Shown here piece after piece: positions 26,900-34,725 of a stretch of DNA of 64,000 bases; positions within the stretch are counted from its first letter, which is position 1; every line of letters begins with the position of its first letter. This DNA comes from Paenibacillus sp. JDR-2 (GTDB taxonomy: Bacteria; Bacillota; Bacilli; Paenibacillales; Paenibacillaceae), in assembly GCF_000023585.1 (NCBI RefSeq), contig NC_012914.1, positions 1,746,501-1,810,500 on the forward strand. Direction: 5' to 3'. The notes below the pieces were generated by a model that saw only the letters and a list, made by a program, of their open reading frames with translations, was not told where the DNA came from and did no database searches. Position numbers and translations under genes: made by a program.

Positions 26900-28537
26900 A
26901 TGAACAGGATTTCCAGGGCATCATCCGTTATTCTCAGCGTTACCATGACAGCCAGCATACTGGCTGCATGCAGCTCTTCCAACGAGAACAACAATTCCGC
27001 TTCGCCATCCTCTTCTGCAAATTCTTCTTCACCTGAGGCTTCTACCGATAGCGGCGTAAAAAAAGACGGCTTTCCTATCGTTGACAAGCCGATCACTCTT
27101 AAGATGATGTCGCAGGACGTGGGCAAAGCAGACTGGAACACCATGCCGGCGTTAAAAGAAATGGAAAAGCTGACGAATATCAAGTTCACCTATCAATTGA
27201 CGCCGCTGGACAGCTTCTCCACCAAGAAGAACCTCGTGTTCGCGAGCGGTGACCTGCCGGATGTCCTCTACGCTCCGGATTTGACGCCGGCTGAACAGGT
27301 GACGTACGGAACCCAAGGCGTGCTTATTCCGCTCGAGAAGTATATTGACGAAGGATACGCGCCAAATCTCAAGAAGATTTTCGACGAGCATCCGGACATC
27401 CGCAAATCGTTTACGACGCCTGACGGACATATGTATGCTCTCCCGTACATCGATCTATCGGCTATCTGGTATCGCAGTCCAATGTGGTACAACGGCAAAT
27501 TCCTTAAGGCGTTAAACGTGACGGAGCTGCCGAAGACGACGGAGGAGCTATACAACTTCCTGAAGCGAGTGAGGGACGAGGATCCGAACGGGAACGGGAA
27601 GAAGGACGAAATTCCGCTCACTTCCGTGAAGCTTGACGATCTGCGCATGTTCTTCTTTGGATTCTGGGGTATGTATGACGAGAAGGTTTATGCCGACAAG
27701 GATGGCAAGGTTCACTACTCGCCGCAAGAGGAAGGCTACAAGGGTTACCTGACGTTCCTGAACCGCTTGTGGAATGAGAACCTGCTGGATCACGAGACCT
27801 TCTCTCAGACCTCCGACCAGAAAAAAGCGAAAGGCCAGAATAACCAGATCGCGGTGTTTAACGACTATTTCCCTTACTTTACCCTTGGCGGCGAGCCTAG
27901 CGGGGATAATCCGCTCATGACGCCGGTCAGCAGCGAAATCGCGGGATCGCCGGTCTATGGCATGCATCCGGGCATCTCCGCCAACGGAACGTTTGCCATC
28001 ACAAGCAAGGACCCGAATCCGGAGGCTACCATGCGCTGGGTTGACTATCAATACAGCTACGAAGGCGCAACGCTTATGAACCAAGGACCTGAAGGCATGC
28101 TCTGGAAGTACAAGAATAAGGACACTCACGAGAAGGAATGGGTAGAGCTTCCGAACGGCCAGGAACGCGAAGATTTCAGAGGTACGCTTACTCCAAACTT
28201 TGGCATCTTGACTCCGGGCATCAAAATAAACGAATTAACGAATGGTCTTACAACCGAGTTTGATAATTGGATTCAAAAGGAAAGCGAAGAAAAGCTGAAG
28301 CCGATCGGCAAGGCTCCGTTCCCTAACGTTTATCTGACTAATGACGAGCAAAGCGAAATCACGTCCTTGCTGTCCGACCTCGACACTTACGTTCAGCAGA
28401 TGGAAGCGAAGTTCGTGACGGGACAAGAGCCGATGTCGGGTTGGGACAAGTATTTGGCACAGGTCAAAAAGATGGGCGGAGACCGCATAACGGAAGTGTA
28501 TCAAGGTGCGTACGACCGCTGGAAGTCGGGCAAGTAA
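26900..28537 (+). CDS. Extracellular sugar-binding lipoprotein of the ABC transporter
   Basis: 545 aa from ATG 26900 (GGGAG ten nt upstream). A lipoprotein signal peptide ends in the lipobox ILAAC with Cys24. A low-complexity Ser/Asn/Glu linker follows, reaching residue 50. The mature part is a large family 1 solute-binding protein (LplA/YtcQ-like), with DPNGNGKKDEIPLT, a calcium-loop-like segment, near residue 230. It would capture an oligosaccharide outside the membrane and deliver it to the two permeases upstream. Confidence 0.92.
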   Translation: MNRISRASSVILSVTMTASILAACSSSNENNNSASPSSSANSSSPEASTDSGVKKDGFPIVDKPITLKMMSQDVGKADWNTMPALKEMEKLTNIKFTYQLTPLDSFSTKKNLVFASGDLPDVLYAPDLTPAEQVTYGTQGVLIPLEKYIDEGYAPNLKKIFDEHPDIRKSFTTPDGHMYALPYIDLSAIWYRSPMWYNGKFLKALNVTELPKTTEELYNFLKRVRDEDPNGNGKKDEIPLTSVKLDDLRMFFFGFWGMYDEKVYADKDGKVHYSPQEEGYKGYLTFLNRLWNENLLDHETFSQTSDQKKAKGQNNQIAVFNDYFPYFTLGGEPSGDNPLMTPVSSEIAGSPVYGMHPGISANGTFAITSKDPNPEATMRWVDYQYSYEGATLMNQGPEGMLWKYKNKDTHEKEWVELPNGQEREDFRGTLTPNFGILTPGIKINELTNGLTTEFDNWIQKESEEKLKPIGKAPFPNVYLTNDEQSEITSLLSDLDTYVQQMEAKFVTGQEPMSGWDKYLAQVKKMGGDRITEVYQGAYDRWKSGK

Positions 28538-28547
28538 CAGGCAATAA

Positions 28548-28569
28548 GCCAACGACCTCGGTCGTTGGC
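28548..28569. terminator. Hairpin between convergent genes
   Basis: GCCAACGACC and GGTCGTTGGC form a perfect 10-bp stem with a 2-nt loop. No strong T run flanks it, so termination efficiency is uncertain. Confidence 0.6.
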
Positions 28570-28577
28570 GGTTGGTC

Positions 28578-30836
28578 CTATTGGACATAAGCGAACATTT
28601 TGCGGTATTGCCCCGGCGTGTAGCCGGTCTCCTTCTTGAATTTGCGGATGAAGTTAGGCGCGTCCAAGTAGCCGACCCGGATAATGATGTCTTTGAGCGA
28701 ATCGTCCGTCGTCTTCAGCTGGTGCATCACTTCTTCCAGCCGTTTCTGCCAGATGTATTGGATAAAGTTCACGCCCATCTTCTCCTTGAAGGAGCGGCTG
28801 ACGTGGGACGGAGACAGGCTGAATTCGGAAGCGACGGTCTCGAGACTGAGGGCATTGTCCGCAAAATGTTCTTCGATGTAAGCAATCATCCGGTCCGTTA
28901 GCGATTGTTCTTCCTTCTGGCTCTCTTGCTCTACCTGCTCGCATAGCCGGGAAGCCAAATGAAGGAGATTGCGTTCCAGCTCGTCAAGCGATTGGCCCGA
29001 GATCATCTGCGGCGCAATTTCTTGAATCAGCCGCTGGTTCTCGAGTTCAGACGCGGTCTTCAGAATGGTATTCAGTAGATCGATGCCGATGCAGCGGATG
29101 AGCAGCGTGGACAGTTCGGACTGCCGCAAGCTCAGGATGGCCGACTGGATCATTTGCGAAGCTACTTCAAAGCTGCCTTGCTTTAAGCTCTGGGAGAGCT
29201 TTAACAATGTGTTATTCGGTATCCAGAAAGTTTGATCCGTCGCAACCGATTGTTTCTCGAAATAATTCACCGATCCGGCGTTGGATGACACTCTCAGGTC
29301 GTAGGCCGAGCAGGCTTCGATATAGCTTTGATTCAGTTGATCCGGACCGGAATAACTCGTTCCGACTCCAATGACCGGCTGAATCTGGCAAGATTCCAGC
29401 AAATGGCTGCGCAAGGCTTCTACGATAAGCTGCTTGTGTTCGAATTCGTCCGCGGCTTCATCCGGGTCGAAGCTGACCAGGACGCCGATTTGGCCTAATT
29501 GGGAAAGCTCAACGCCGTACCCGCGGCTGTTCAGATTCGGTAATTCGATATGCGTTAACAGCTCCAGTATCTCCTGATGCTCCAGCACGCCGTTTTTCTC
29601 GTTGCTGATCCAGCCGATCACCATAACGAAGTGAAGGGAGCGGTCGAACCTTAGATCCAGTACCTCTCTTAGCTCCGGCGTCAGAATCCGGGAGCTGCCG
29701 AATCGGAGCAGCGTGGAGAGCAAATGATGGCGGGCGAACGGCTCTTGCAGATCGACTCTGGCACTGTATTCCAGCAGCGTTGTCCGAATCCGGTCCAATT
29801 CGTTGCGGGACTCGCCGGGCCGGCCCAGAGGCTTGCAGCTCTTGGATGCAGCGAATTCAACCAGCGTCGAAATCGGCTGGTATTGCATTCGGGCCAAGAG
29901 CAGCGCGATTGCCGCGCCGGCGGCCACAACAAAGATAAGCAGCATAATGATGAAGCTCCGCACATGAAGGACGCTGCTGAAGAACTGCTCGCTTGGCATG
30001 ATGGTCACGTAGGTCCAGCCGTTGACCGGCGATTGAACGGAGACGATCGAATGCTCCTTGCCGTTCAGGACATGCTTCTGAATGCCCGGGGCCAAATGTC
30101 CGAACAAGGAACGCGTGTCCGTATCCGATAACGTCTCGCCTTGGAGATTGTCAACCAGAATTTGACCTTGATTATCGAGAATATAGGACTGGCCTTGATA
30201 GTTACCTAGTATGGAATCGATGAGGCTCGTCAGCTCGGATTTCTGAATCAAATACATAACCGTTCCGTAAGGATTCGGATTATTGGGTTTGATCGGAATC
30301 AGATAGGCGAGCATCGATTGTTTTCGGCCGGAAGAGTTGCTTGCGATATCGGCAGGCCGCATTGTCGGGAACTTGACGTCGTTCAAATCCTGGTATACCG
30401 CGTTTTTATCCCAATTCTGGAACAGAAGATTGCTCGTGAATACGTCGAAGTGGTTCATCCCTTCACTGGAATAGATGCGGTCGTCCTTGTGGAAATACAA
30501 GTACAGCTCCCCAATAATCGAGCTTGTCGCTTTGTATTGATCCAGCGCTTCAATAGCTTCTCCGCTATGAATCGGATCGTGCACGAGATAAGAGGCAAGT
30601 CTGTGGTCGTACGAGATGCGGACCGCAATCTCGCTAAGTTCCTTCATTCGACCGTCGATGATCGTTTCGGCTTGCGTCAATTGGTCGAGATGGGAGCGTT
30701 CGATTTCGGAACGAAGGCGGTGCGAAGCGTTTTCATAAATAAAGATCGAAGTAAAAATCAAAGGAATCAACAAGATGAATAAGTAGGACCAAGTGTATTT
30801 CAGAAAAAGCTTGGACTTGAAATAGTTCCGGTTCAA
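28578..30836 (-). CDS. Membrane-sensor AraC-family regulator (YtdP-like)
   Basis: 752 aa. A first membrane helix lies at about 14-33 (YLFILLIPLIFTSIFIY). An extracellular dCache-like sensor spans about 35-285, and a second helix about 290-315 (FIIMLLIFVVAAGAAIALLL). After a cytoplasmic linker, residues about 650-750 form two AraC helix-turn-helices (LSLETVASEFSLSPSHVSRSFK, IIIRVGYLDAPNFIRKFKKET). One-component membrane regulators of this build are linked in Paenibacillus and Bacillus to neighbouring lplB/ytcP/ytcQ-type transporters. It probably senses extracellular glycan, directly or via the binding protein, and activates this locus. Confidence 0.92.
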   Translation of the reverse strand: MNRNYFKSKLFLKYTWSYLFILLIPLIFTSIFIYENASHRLRSEIERSHLDQLTQAETIIDGRMKELSEIAVRISYDHRLASYLVHDPIHSGEAIEALDQYKATSSIIGELYLYFHKDDRIYSSEGMNHFDVFTSNLLFQNWDKNAVYQDLNDVKFPTMRPADIASNSSGRKQSMLAYLIPIKPNNPNPYGTVMYLIQKSELTSLIDSILGNYQGQSYILDNQGQILVDNLQGETLSDTDTRSLFGHLAPGIQKHVLNGKEHSIVSVQSPVNGWTYVTIMPSEQFFSSVLHVRSFIIMLLIFVVAAGAAIALLLARMQYQPISTLVEFAASKSCKPLGRPGESRNELDRIRTTLLEYSARVDLQEPFARHHLLSTLLRFGSSRILTPELREVLDLRFDRSLHFVMVIGWISNEKNGVLEHQEILELLTHIELPNLNSRGYGVELSQLGQIGVLVSFDPDEAADEFEHKQLIVEALRSHLLESCQIQPVIGVGTSYSGPDQLNQSYIEACSAYDLRVSSNAGSVNYFEKQSVATDQTFWIPNNTLLKLSQSLKQGSFEVASQMIQSAILSLRQSELSTLLIRCIGIDLLNTILKTASELENQRLIQEIAPQMISGQSLDELERNLLHLASRLCEQVEQESQKEEQSLTDRMIAYIEEHFADNALSLETVASEFSLSPSHVSRSFKEKMGVNFIQYIWQKRLEEVMHQLKTTDDSLKDIIIRVGYLDAPNFIRKFKKETGYTPGQYRKMFAYVQ

Positions 30837-30954
30837 ATGGTACGCCCCCTGACAACGGTTATCTATCTCTTTTACAAATCTTAAATATCTGAAAATTAAA
30901 TCTATTATACACCGTTCATCGGTTTGAAAGAATGGTTTTTTAGGAGGAAATAGG

Positions 30955-32349
30955 ATGAGTGAGAAGGAACAGGCAATTGCCGTAGAAGAAGAAGCGGTCG
31001 AACAAGGGGTACATAACTACAGCAGCGAGGAGAGCTGGGTTAAGCCTGAGGATCCTCTGCTGCTCGAACGGCTCGAGTGGTTCAAGGATCAGAAGCTTGG
31101 CTTAATGATGCACTGGGGGCCTTATTCCCAGCTGGGCCTGGTTGAATCATGGGCCTTGAGCGACGAGGATGGGGATTGGTCCCGCGAAGGCATCGACTGG
31201 GATATCGATGGGGAAGAGCTGAAGCGGCAATATTTTGCCTTGAACAAGACGTTTAATCCGCTTCGTTTCCAGCCTGAGCTGTGGGCCGAGCTTGCGGCGG
31301 AGAACGGCTTCAAATATTTGAACTTCACCACCAAGCATCATGACGGGTTCTGCATGTGGGATACGCGCACGACCGATTATCGCATTACGGGACAAGAATG
31401 TCCGTTCCATACGCATAAGCACGCGGATATCGTGAAGCACCTGTTCAACTCGTTCCGGGACAAGGGGCTCGGCATCTCCGCCTACTTCTCCAAAGCGGAT
31501 TGGCATTCTCCCTATTATTGGACACCGGGAATACGGCCGGATACGAAGACGTCCAGAGGACCGAGCTATGATCCTACGGAATACCCGTGGCTATGGGAGA
31601 AATTCGTTCAATTTACGCATGAGCAGATCATGGAGCTGATGACGAATTACGGCCGGATCGACGTGCTGTGGCTGGACGCCGGCTGGGTGAACGATTACCG
31701 CAAGCAAAATATCCGGCTGGGAGAAGCGGTGGAGAAGGCGCGCGAAATCCAGCCTTGGCTCCTCTCGGCGGACCGGACTGTGGGAGGACCATACGAGAAC
31801 CTGATCACGCCGGAGCAGACGCTGCCGGAACGCGCGCTGCATGTGCCGTGGGAAAGCTGCATTACGATGGGCACGTCGTTTTCTTTCCGTTACGAGGACC
31901 GTTATAGATCCGTGCGTCAGCTCATCCAGCTGCTCATCGAGATTGTGGCAAAAGGCGGCAACCTGGCGCTTAACATCGGCCCTCAGCCGGATGGCAGATT
32001 GCCCGAGACGGCGATCGCCCGCATGAAAGGTATGGGGAAATGGCTGAACGTATACGGTGAAGCGATCTACGGTACTCGAGTCTGCGAGCCGTATTCGGAG
32101 GGCAATACATGCTTTACGCAGAAAAACGGCGTCGTTTATGCGTTTTACCTGTATAAGGACGCAAGCGAGCCGGTTCCGGAGGAGATTCATCTTCCTTGGA
32201 GCGGAGAAGCCGGAAGAATCGATCTGGTCGGCGGTGAGGAGCGGCTTGACTATCGCCGTACCGAGAACGGGATTGCCGTTCGTCTGCCGGATTCGGAGCG
32301 CTCCGCTATGGAAGCGCCAATCGCGCATGTTTTTCGGATTCATGCGTAA
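30955..32349 (+). CDS. Alpha-L-fucosidase, GH29 (first copy)
   Basis: 464 aa. WFKDQKLGLMMHWGPYS (43-59) and FTTKHHDGFCMWDT (from 124) are GH29 core motifs. DVLWLDAGW places the nucleophile aspartate at about 241. GGNLALNIGPQPDGRLPE and the following helix complete the barrel, and a small beta domain ends the protein. No signal peptide, so it is intracellular. TTAGGAGG precedes the ATG. It is the first gene of a tightly spaced run reaching 39283, and shares low identity with the second fucosidase, so the two may cleave different linkages. Confidence 0.93.
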   Translation: MSEKEQAIAVEEEAVEQGVHNYSSEESWVKPEDPLLLERLEWFKDQKLGLMMHWGPYSQLGLVESWALSDEDGDWSREGIDWDIDGEELKRQYFALNKTFNPLRFQPELWAELAAENGFKYLNFTTKHHDGFCMWDTRTTDYRITGQECPFHTHKHADIVKHLFNSFRDKGLGISAYFSKADWHSPYYWTPGIRPDTKTSRGPSYDPTEYPWLWEKFVQFTHEQIMELMTNYGRIDVLWLDAGWVNDYRKQNIRLGEAVEKAREIQPWLLSADRTVGGPYENLITPEQTLPERALHVPWESCITMGTSFSFRYEDRYRSVRQLIQLLIEIVAKGGNLALNIGPQPDGRLPETAIARMKGMGKWLNVYGEAIYGTRVCEPYSEGNTCFTQKNGVVYAFYLYKDASEPVPEEIHLPWSGEAGRIDLVGGEERLDYRRTENGIAVRLPDSERSAMEAPIAHVFRIHA

Positions 32350-32375
32350 CTATCGCTTGAAAGGAAGGGCTCGGG

Positions 32376-33662
32376 ATGCAGAGATGGTTCGAAGACGCCA
32401 AGCTGGGCATATTCATTCACTACGGAATCTATGCGGTTGACGGCGTGGCGGAATCATGGTCCTTTTACAACGGGAACATGACCTATGAGCAATACATGAA
32501 GCAGCTTGGCGGGTTTACGGCTTCAAGCTTCGACGCGGAAGGGTGGGCCGATCTGATCGAGAAGTCGGGAGCGAAGTATGCCGTTCTGACGACTAAGCAT
32601 CACGACGGTGTGGCATTGTGGGACACGCGGCTTAGCGACCTGAATGTCGTGAAGAAGACGCCGGCAGGCAGGGATTTGGTCAAGCCGTTCGCGGACGCGA
32701 TTGCGAAGCGGGATATTCGGCTTGGTCTGTACTACTCGCTGATCGATTGGTCGCATCCGGATTATCCAAGCGTCTATCAAGGCGGCAGGATTCCCGAGGA
32801 CCTAAGCCAAGTCAACCGGTTTTCCAGTCCGGCGGACGGTGCCCAGGACGAGGACAGATGGCAGCGGTTCCTGCGGTTCAACGACGGCCAGCTTCGGGAG
32901 CTGCTTACGAATTACGGCCGGGTAGATCTGCTCTGGTTCGACGGGGATTGGGAGCGAAGCGCCGATCAATGGAATTTGCCGGCGTTCAGGCAGTACCTGA
33001 GGTCGCTTAATCCGGATGTAATCGTCAACTCGCGGCTGCAGGGACATGGCGATTACAAAACGCCGGAGCAAGGACTCCCCATTACGAGACCGGAAGGGCC
33101 TTGGGAATTCTGCACGACTATTAACGGCTCGTGGGGCTACGTGCCGACGGACAACCGTTATAAATCGCTGGGAATGATCATCCGGATGTTCTGCGACTGT
33201 ATTTCCATGGGCGGGAACATGCTGCTGGACATCGGGCCGCGGGAGGACGGAACGATCGATAAACGTCAGGAAGATATTTTGCTTGGCCTCGGCGAATGGA
33301 TCCGTCAGCATGCGGAGGCTGTTTACGGAACGAGGGAAGGCATCATGACGCGTTATTATTCGGGAGGAAGCACGTTGACCCCCGATAAGAAGACACTCTA
33401 CCTGTTCGTCTATGACGATCCGAAGGAGCATATATGCCTGAAGGGGCTATGCAATCCGATTAAGCGGATTACCGTGCTGCATTCAGGCAAAGAGCTGGCG
33501 TTCGAGATTCATGGAGGCGTTCCTTGGTTCGATATTCCCGGGACGACCTGGGTTGGGCTGACGGCGGAAGACACGCATGAGCACGTAACGGTGCTGAAGC
33601 TGGAATTTGGCGACGAAGTGAATTTTTACGGAGGCGCGGGAGCCGTGGTAACTCATAACTAG
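32376..33662 (+). CDS. Alpha-L-fucosidase, GH29 (second copy)
   Basis: 428 aa. It starts directly with the barrel: WFEDAKLGIFIHYGIYAVDG. LTTKHHDGVALWDT (71-84) and VDLLWFDGDW (nucleophile about D189) follow, then GGNMLLDIGPREDGTID. No signal peptide. The gene begins 26 nt after the first fucosidase. The DGDW following the nucleophile differs from DAGW in copy 1, consistent with a different subfamily and specificity. Removal of alpha-fucose from imported glycans is the expected role. Confidence 0.93.
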   Translation: MQRWFEDAKLGIFIHYGIYAVDGVAESWSFYNGNMTYEQYMKQLGGFTASSFDAEGWADLIEKSGAKYAVLTTKHHDGVALWDTRLSDLNVVKKTPAGRDLVKPFADAIAKRDIRLGLYYSLIDWSHPDYPSVYQGGRIPEDLSQVNRFSSPADGAQDEDRWQRFLRFNDGQLRELLTNYGRVDLLWFDGDWERSADQWNLPAFRQYLRSLNPDVIVNSRLQGHGDYKTPEQGLPITRPEGPWEFCTTINGSWGYVPTDNRYKSLGMIIRMFCDCISMGGNMLLDIGPREDGTIDKRQEDILLGLGEWIRQHAEAVYGTREGIMTRYYSGGSTLTPDKKTLYLFVYDDPKEHICLKGLCNPIKRITVLHSGKELAFEIHGGVPWFDIPGTTWVGLTAEDTHEHVTVLKLEFGDEVNFYGGAGAVVTHN

Positions 33663-33690
33663 CGAGAAGAAAGCGATCGGGGGACAGGAT

Positions 33691-34725
33691 ATGATCCTTA
33701 GCGGAGTGCCGGAGCCGGTAATCGATTACGGGCCAAGGCATTATATTTGCCGGCGTGCCAAAGGGCCGCTCGCGCTTGACGGATGCTTGAACAAGCCGTT
33801 CTGGAAAGCGGCGGACTGGACCGAAGATTTTACGGATATCGAAGGGGATGTTCGCCCAAAGCCGGCGAAGCGGACCCGCGTCAAAATGCTGTGGGATGAC
33901 GAATATTTGTATGTCGGGGCGGAGCTGCTCGAGGATCAGATCTGGGCAACGCTCACCGAGCGGGATTCGGTTATTTTTTACGACAACGATTTTGAAATCT
34001 TTATCGACCCGGACGGGGACACGCATGGTTATTACGAGATCGAGATCAATGCGCTGAATACGGTATGGGATCTGCTTCTCGTCAAGCCGTATCGCGACGG
34101 CGGACCGCCGGTAAACGGCTGGGATATTTCGGGGCTGCGGAGTGCCGTTTACATTGAAGGAGAGCTGAATAATCCCGCGGCGGATAACCGTATGTGGAGC
34201 GTGGAAATCGCTATCCCTTGGGCCAGCTTGCGGGAGTGCGCGGCGGAGAGCAGGCCGCCGTTGACCGGGGAGTTCTGGCGCATCAACTTCTCCAGAGTGG
34301 AATGGCAAGCGGAGCATGTAGAAGGCGGCTATCGCAAGGTCATTAATCCGAAGATTGGCAAGCCCTATCCGGAGGACAACTGGGTGTGGTCGCCGATGGG
34401 CATTGTGAACATGCATTACCCGGAGTTGTGGGGCTATGTGGTGTTTTCCGGCGATGACGGTCCGCATTCTTTTGCTATACCGGCGGACGAGCGCATCAAG
34501 TGGGAGCTTAGGAAGCTGTATTACCGCCAGCGCAACCATTACGCGGCTGAAGGCGGGTATGAAGCGGATGCGAAGCGATTGATGGAAGGCGATGAGTGGT
34601 TCGTCGAAGCAACAGTCGAGACGACGCGAAGCCTGTTTCAGATCTCGGCCTTGTCGGAGGATGGAATGTCAATGTGGTGCATTCGCGAGGACGGAAAGCT
34701 GTGGAAGGAGAGAGTGGGACCATGA
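33691..34725 (+). CDS. CBM9-like carbohydrate-binding family protein
   Basis: 344 aa. LALDGCLNKPFWKAADWTEDFTD resembles the opening of the CBM9-like DOMON-related fold (LDGxLDExxW). RVKMLWDDEYLYVGAEL and DNDFEIFIDPDGDTHGYYEIEIN are its ligand-sheet strands. NFSRVEWQ and NWVWSPMGIVNMHYPELWGYVVF complete a single module. Proteins of this shape often stand alone in polysaccharide loci and lack known catalysis. The stop overlaps the next start (ATGA). A cytoplasmic carbohydrate-binding role is an inference; enzyme activity is not excluded. Confidence 0.8.
   Translation: MILSGVPEPVIDYGPRHYICRRAKGPLALDGCLNKPFWKAADWTEDFTDIEGDVRPKPAKRTRVKMLWDDEYLYVGAELLEDQIWATLTERDSVIFYDNDFEIFIDPDGDTHGYYEIEINALNTVWDLLLVKPYRDGGPPVNGWDISGLRSAVYIEGELNNPAADNRMWSVEIAIPWASLRECAAESRPPLTGEFWRINFSRVEWQAEHVEGGYRKVINPKIGKPYPEDNWVWSPMGIVNMHYPELWGYVVFSGDDGPHSFAIPADERIKWELRKLYYRQRNHYAAEGGYEADAKRLMEGDEWFVEATVETTRSLFQISALSEDGMSMWCIREDGKLWKERVGP

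Noticed and set aside
31591..32343. 250-codon open frame on the minus strand
   Set aside because: Shadow of the first fucosidase gene.
33469..34539. 356-codon open frame on the minus strand
   Set aside because: Antisense to the second fucosidase and CBM9 genes, arginine- and proline-rich low-quality translation, no ribosome site or family motif.
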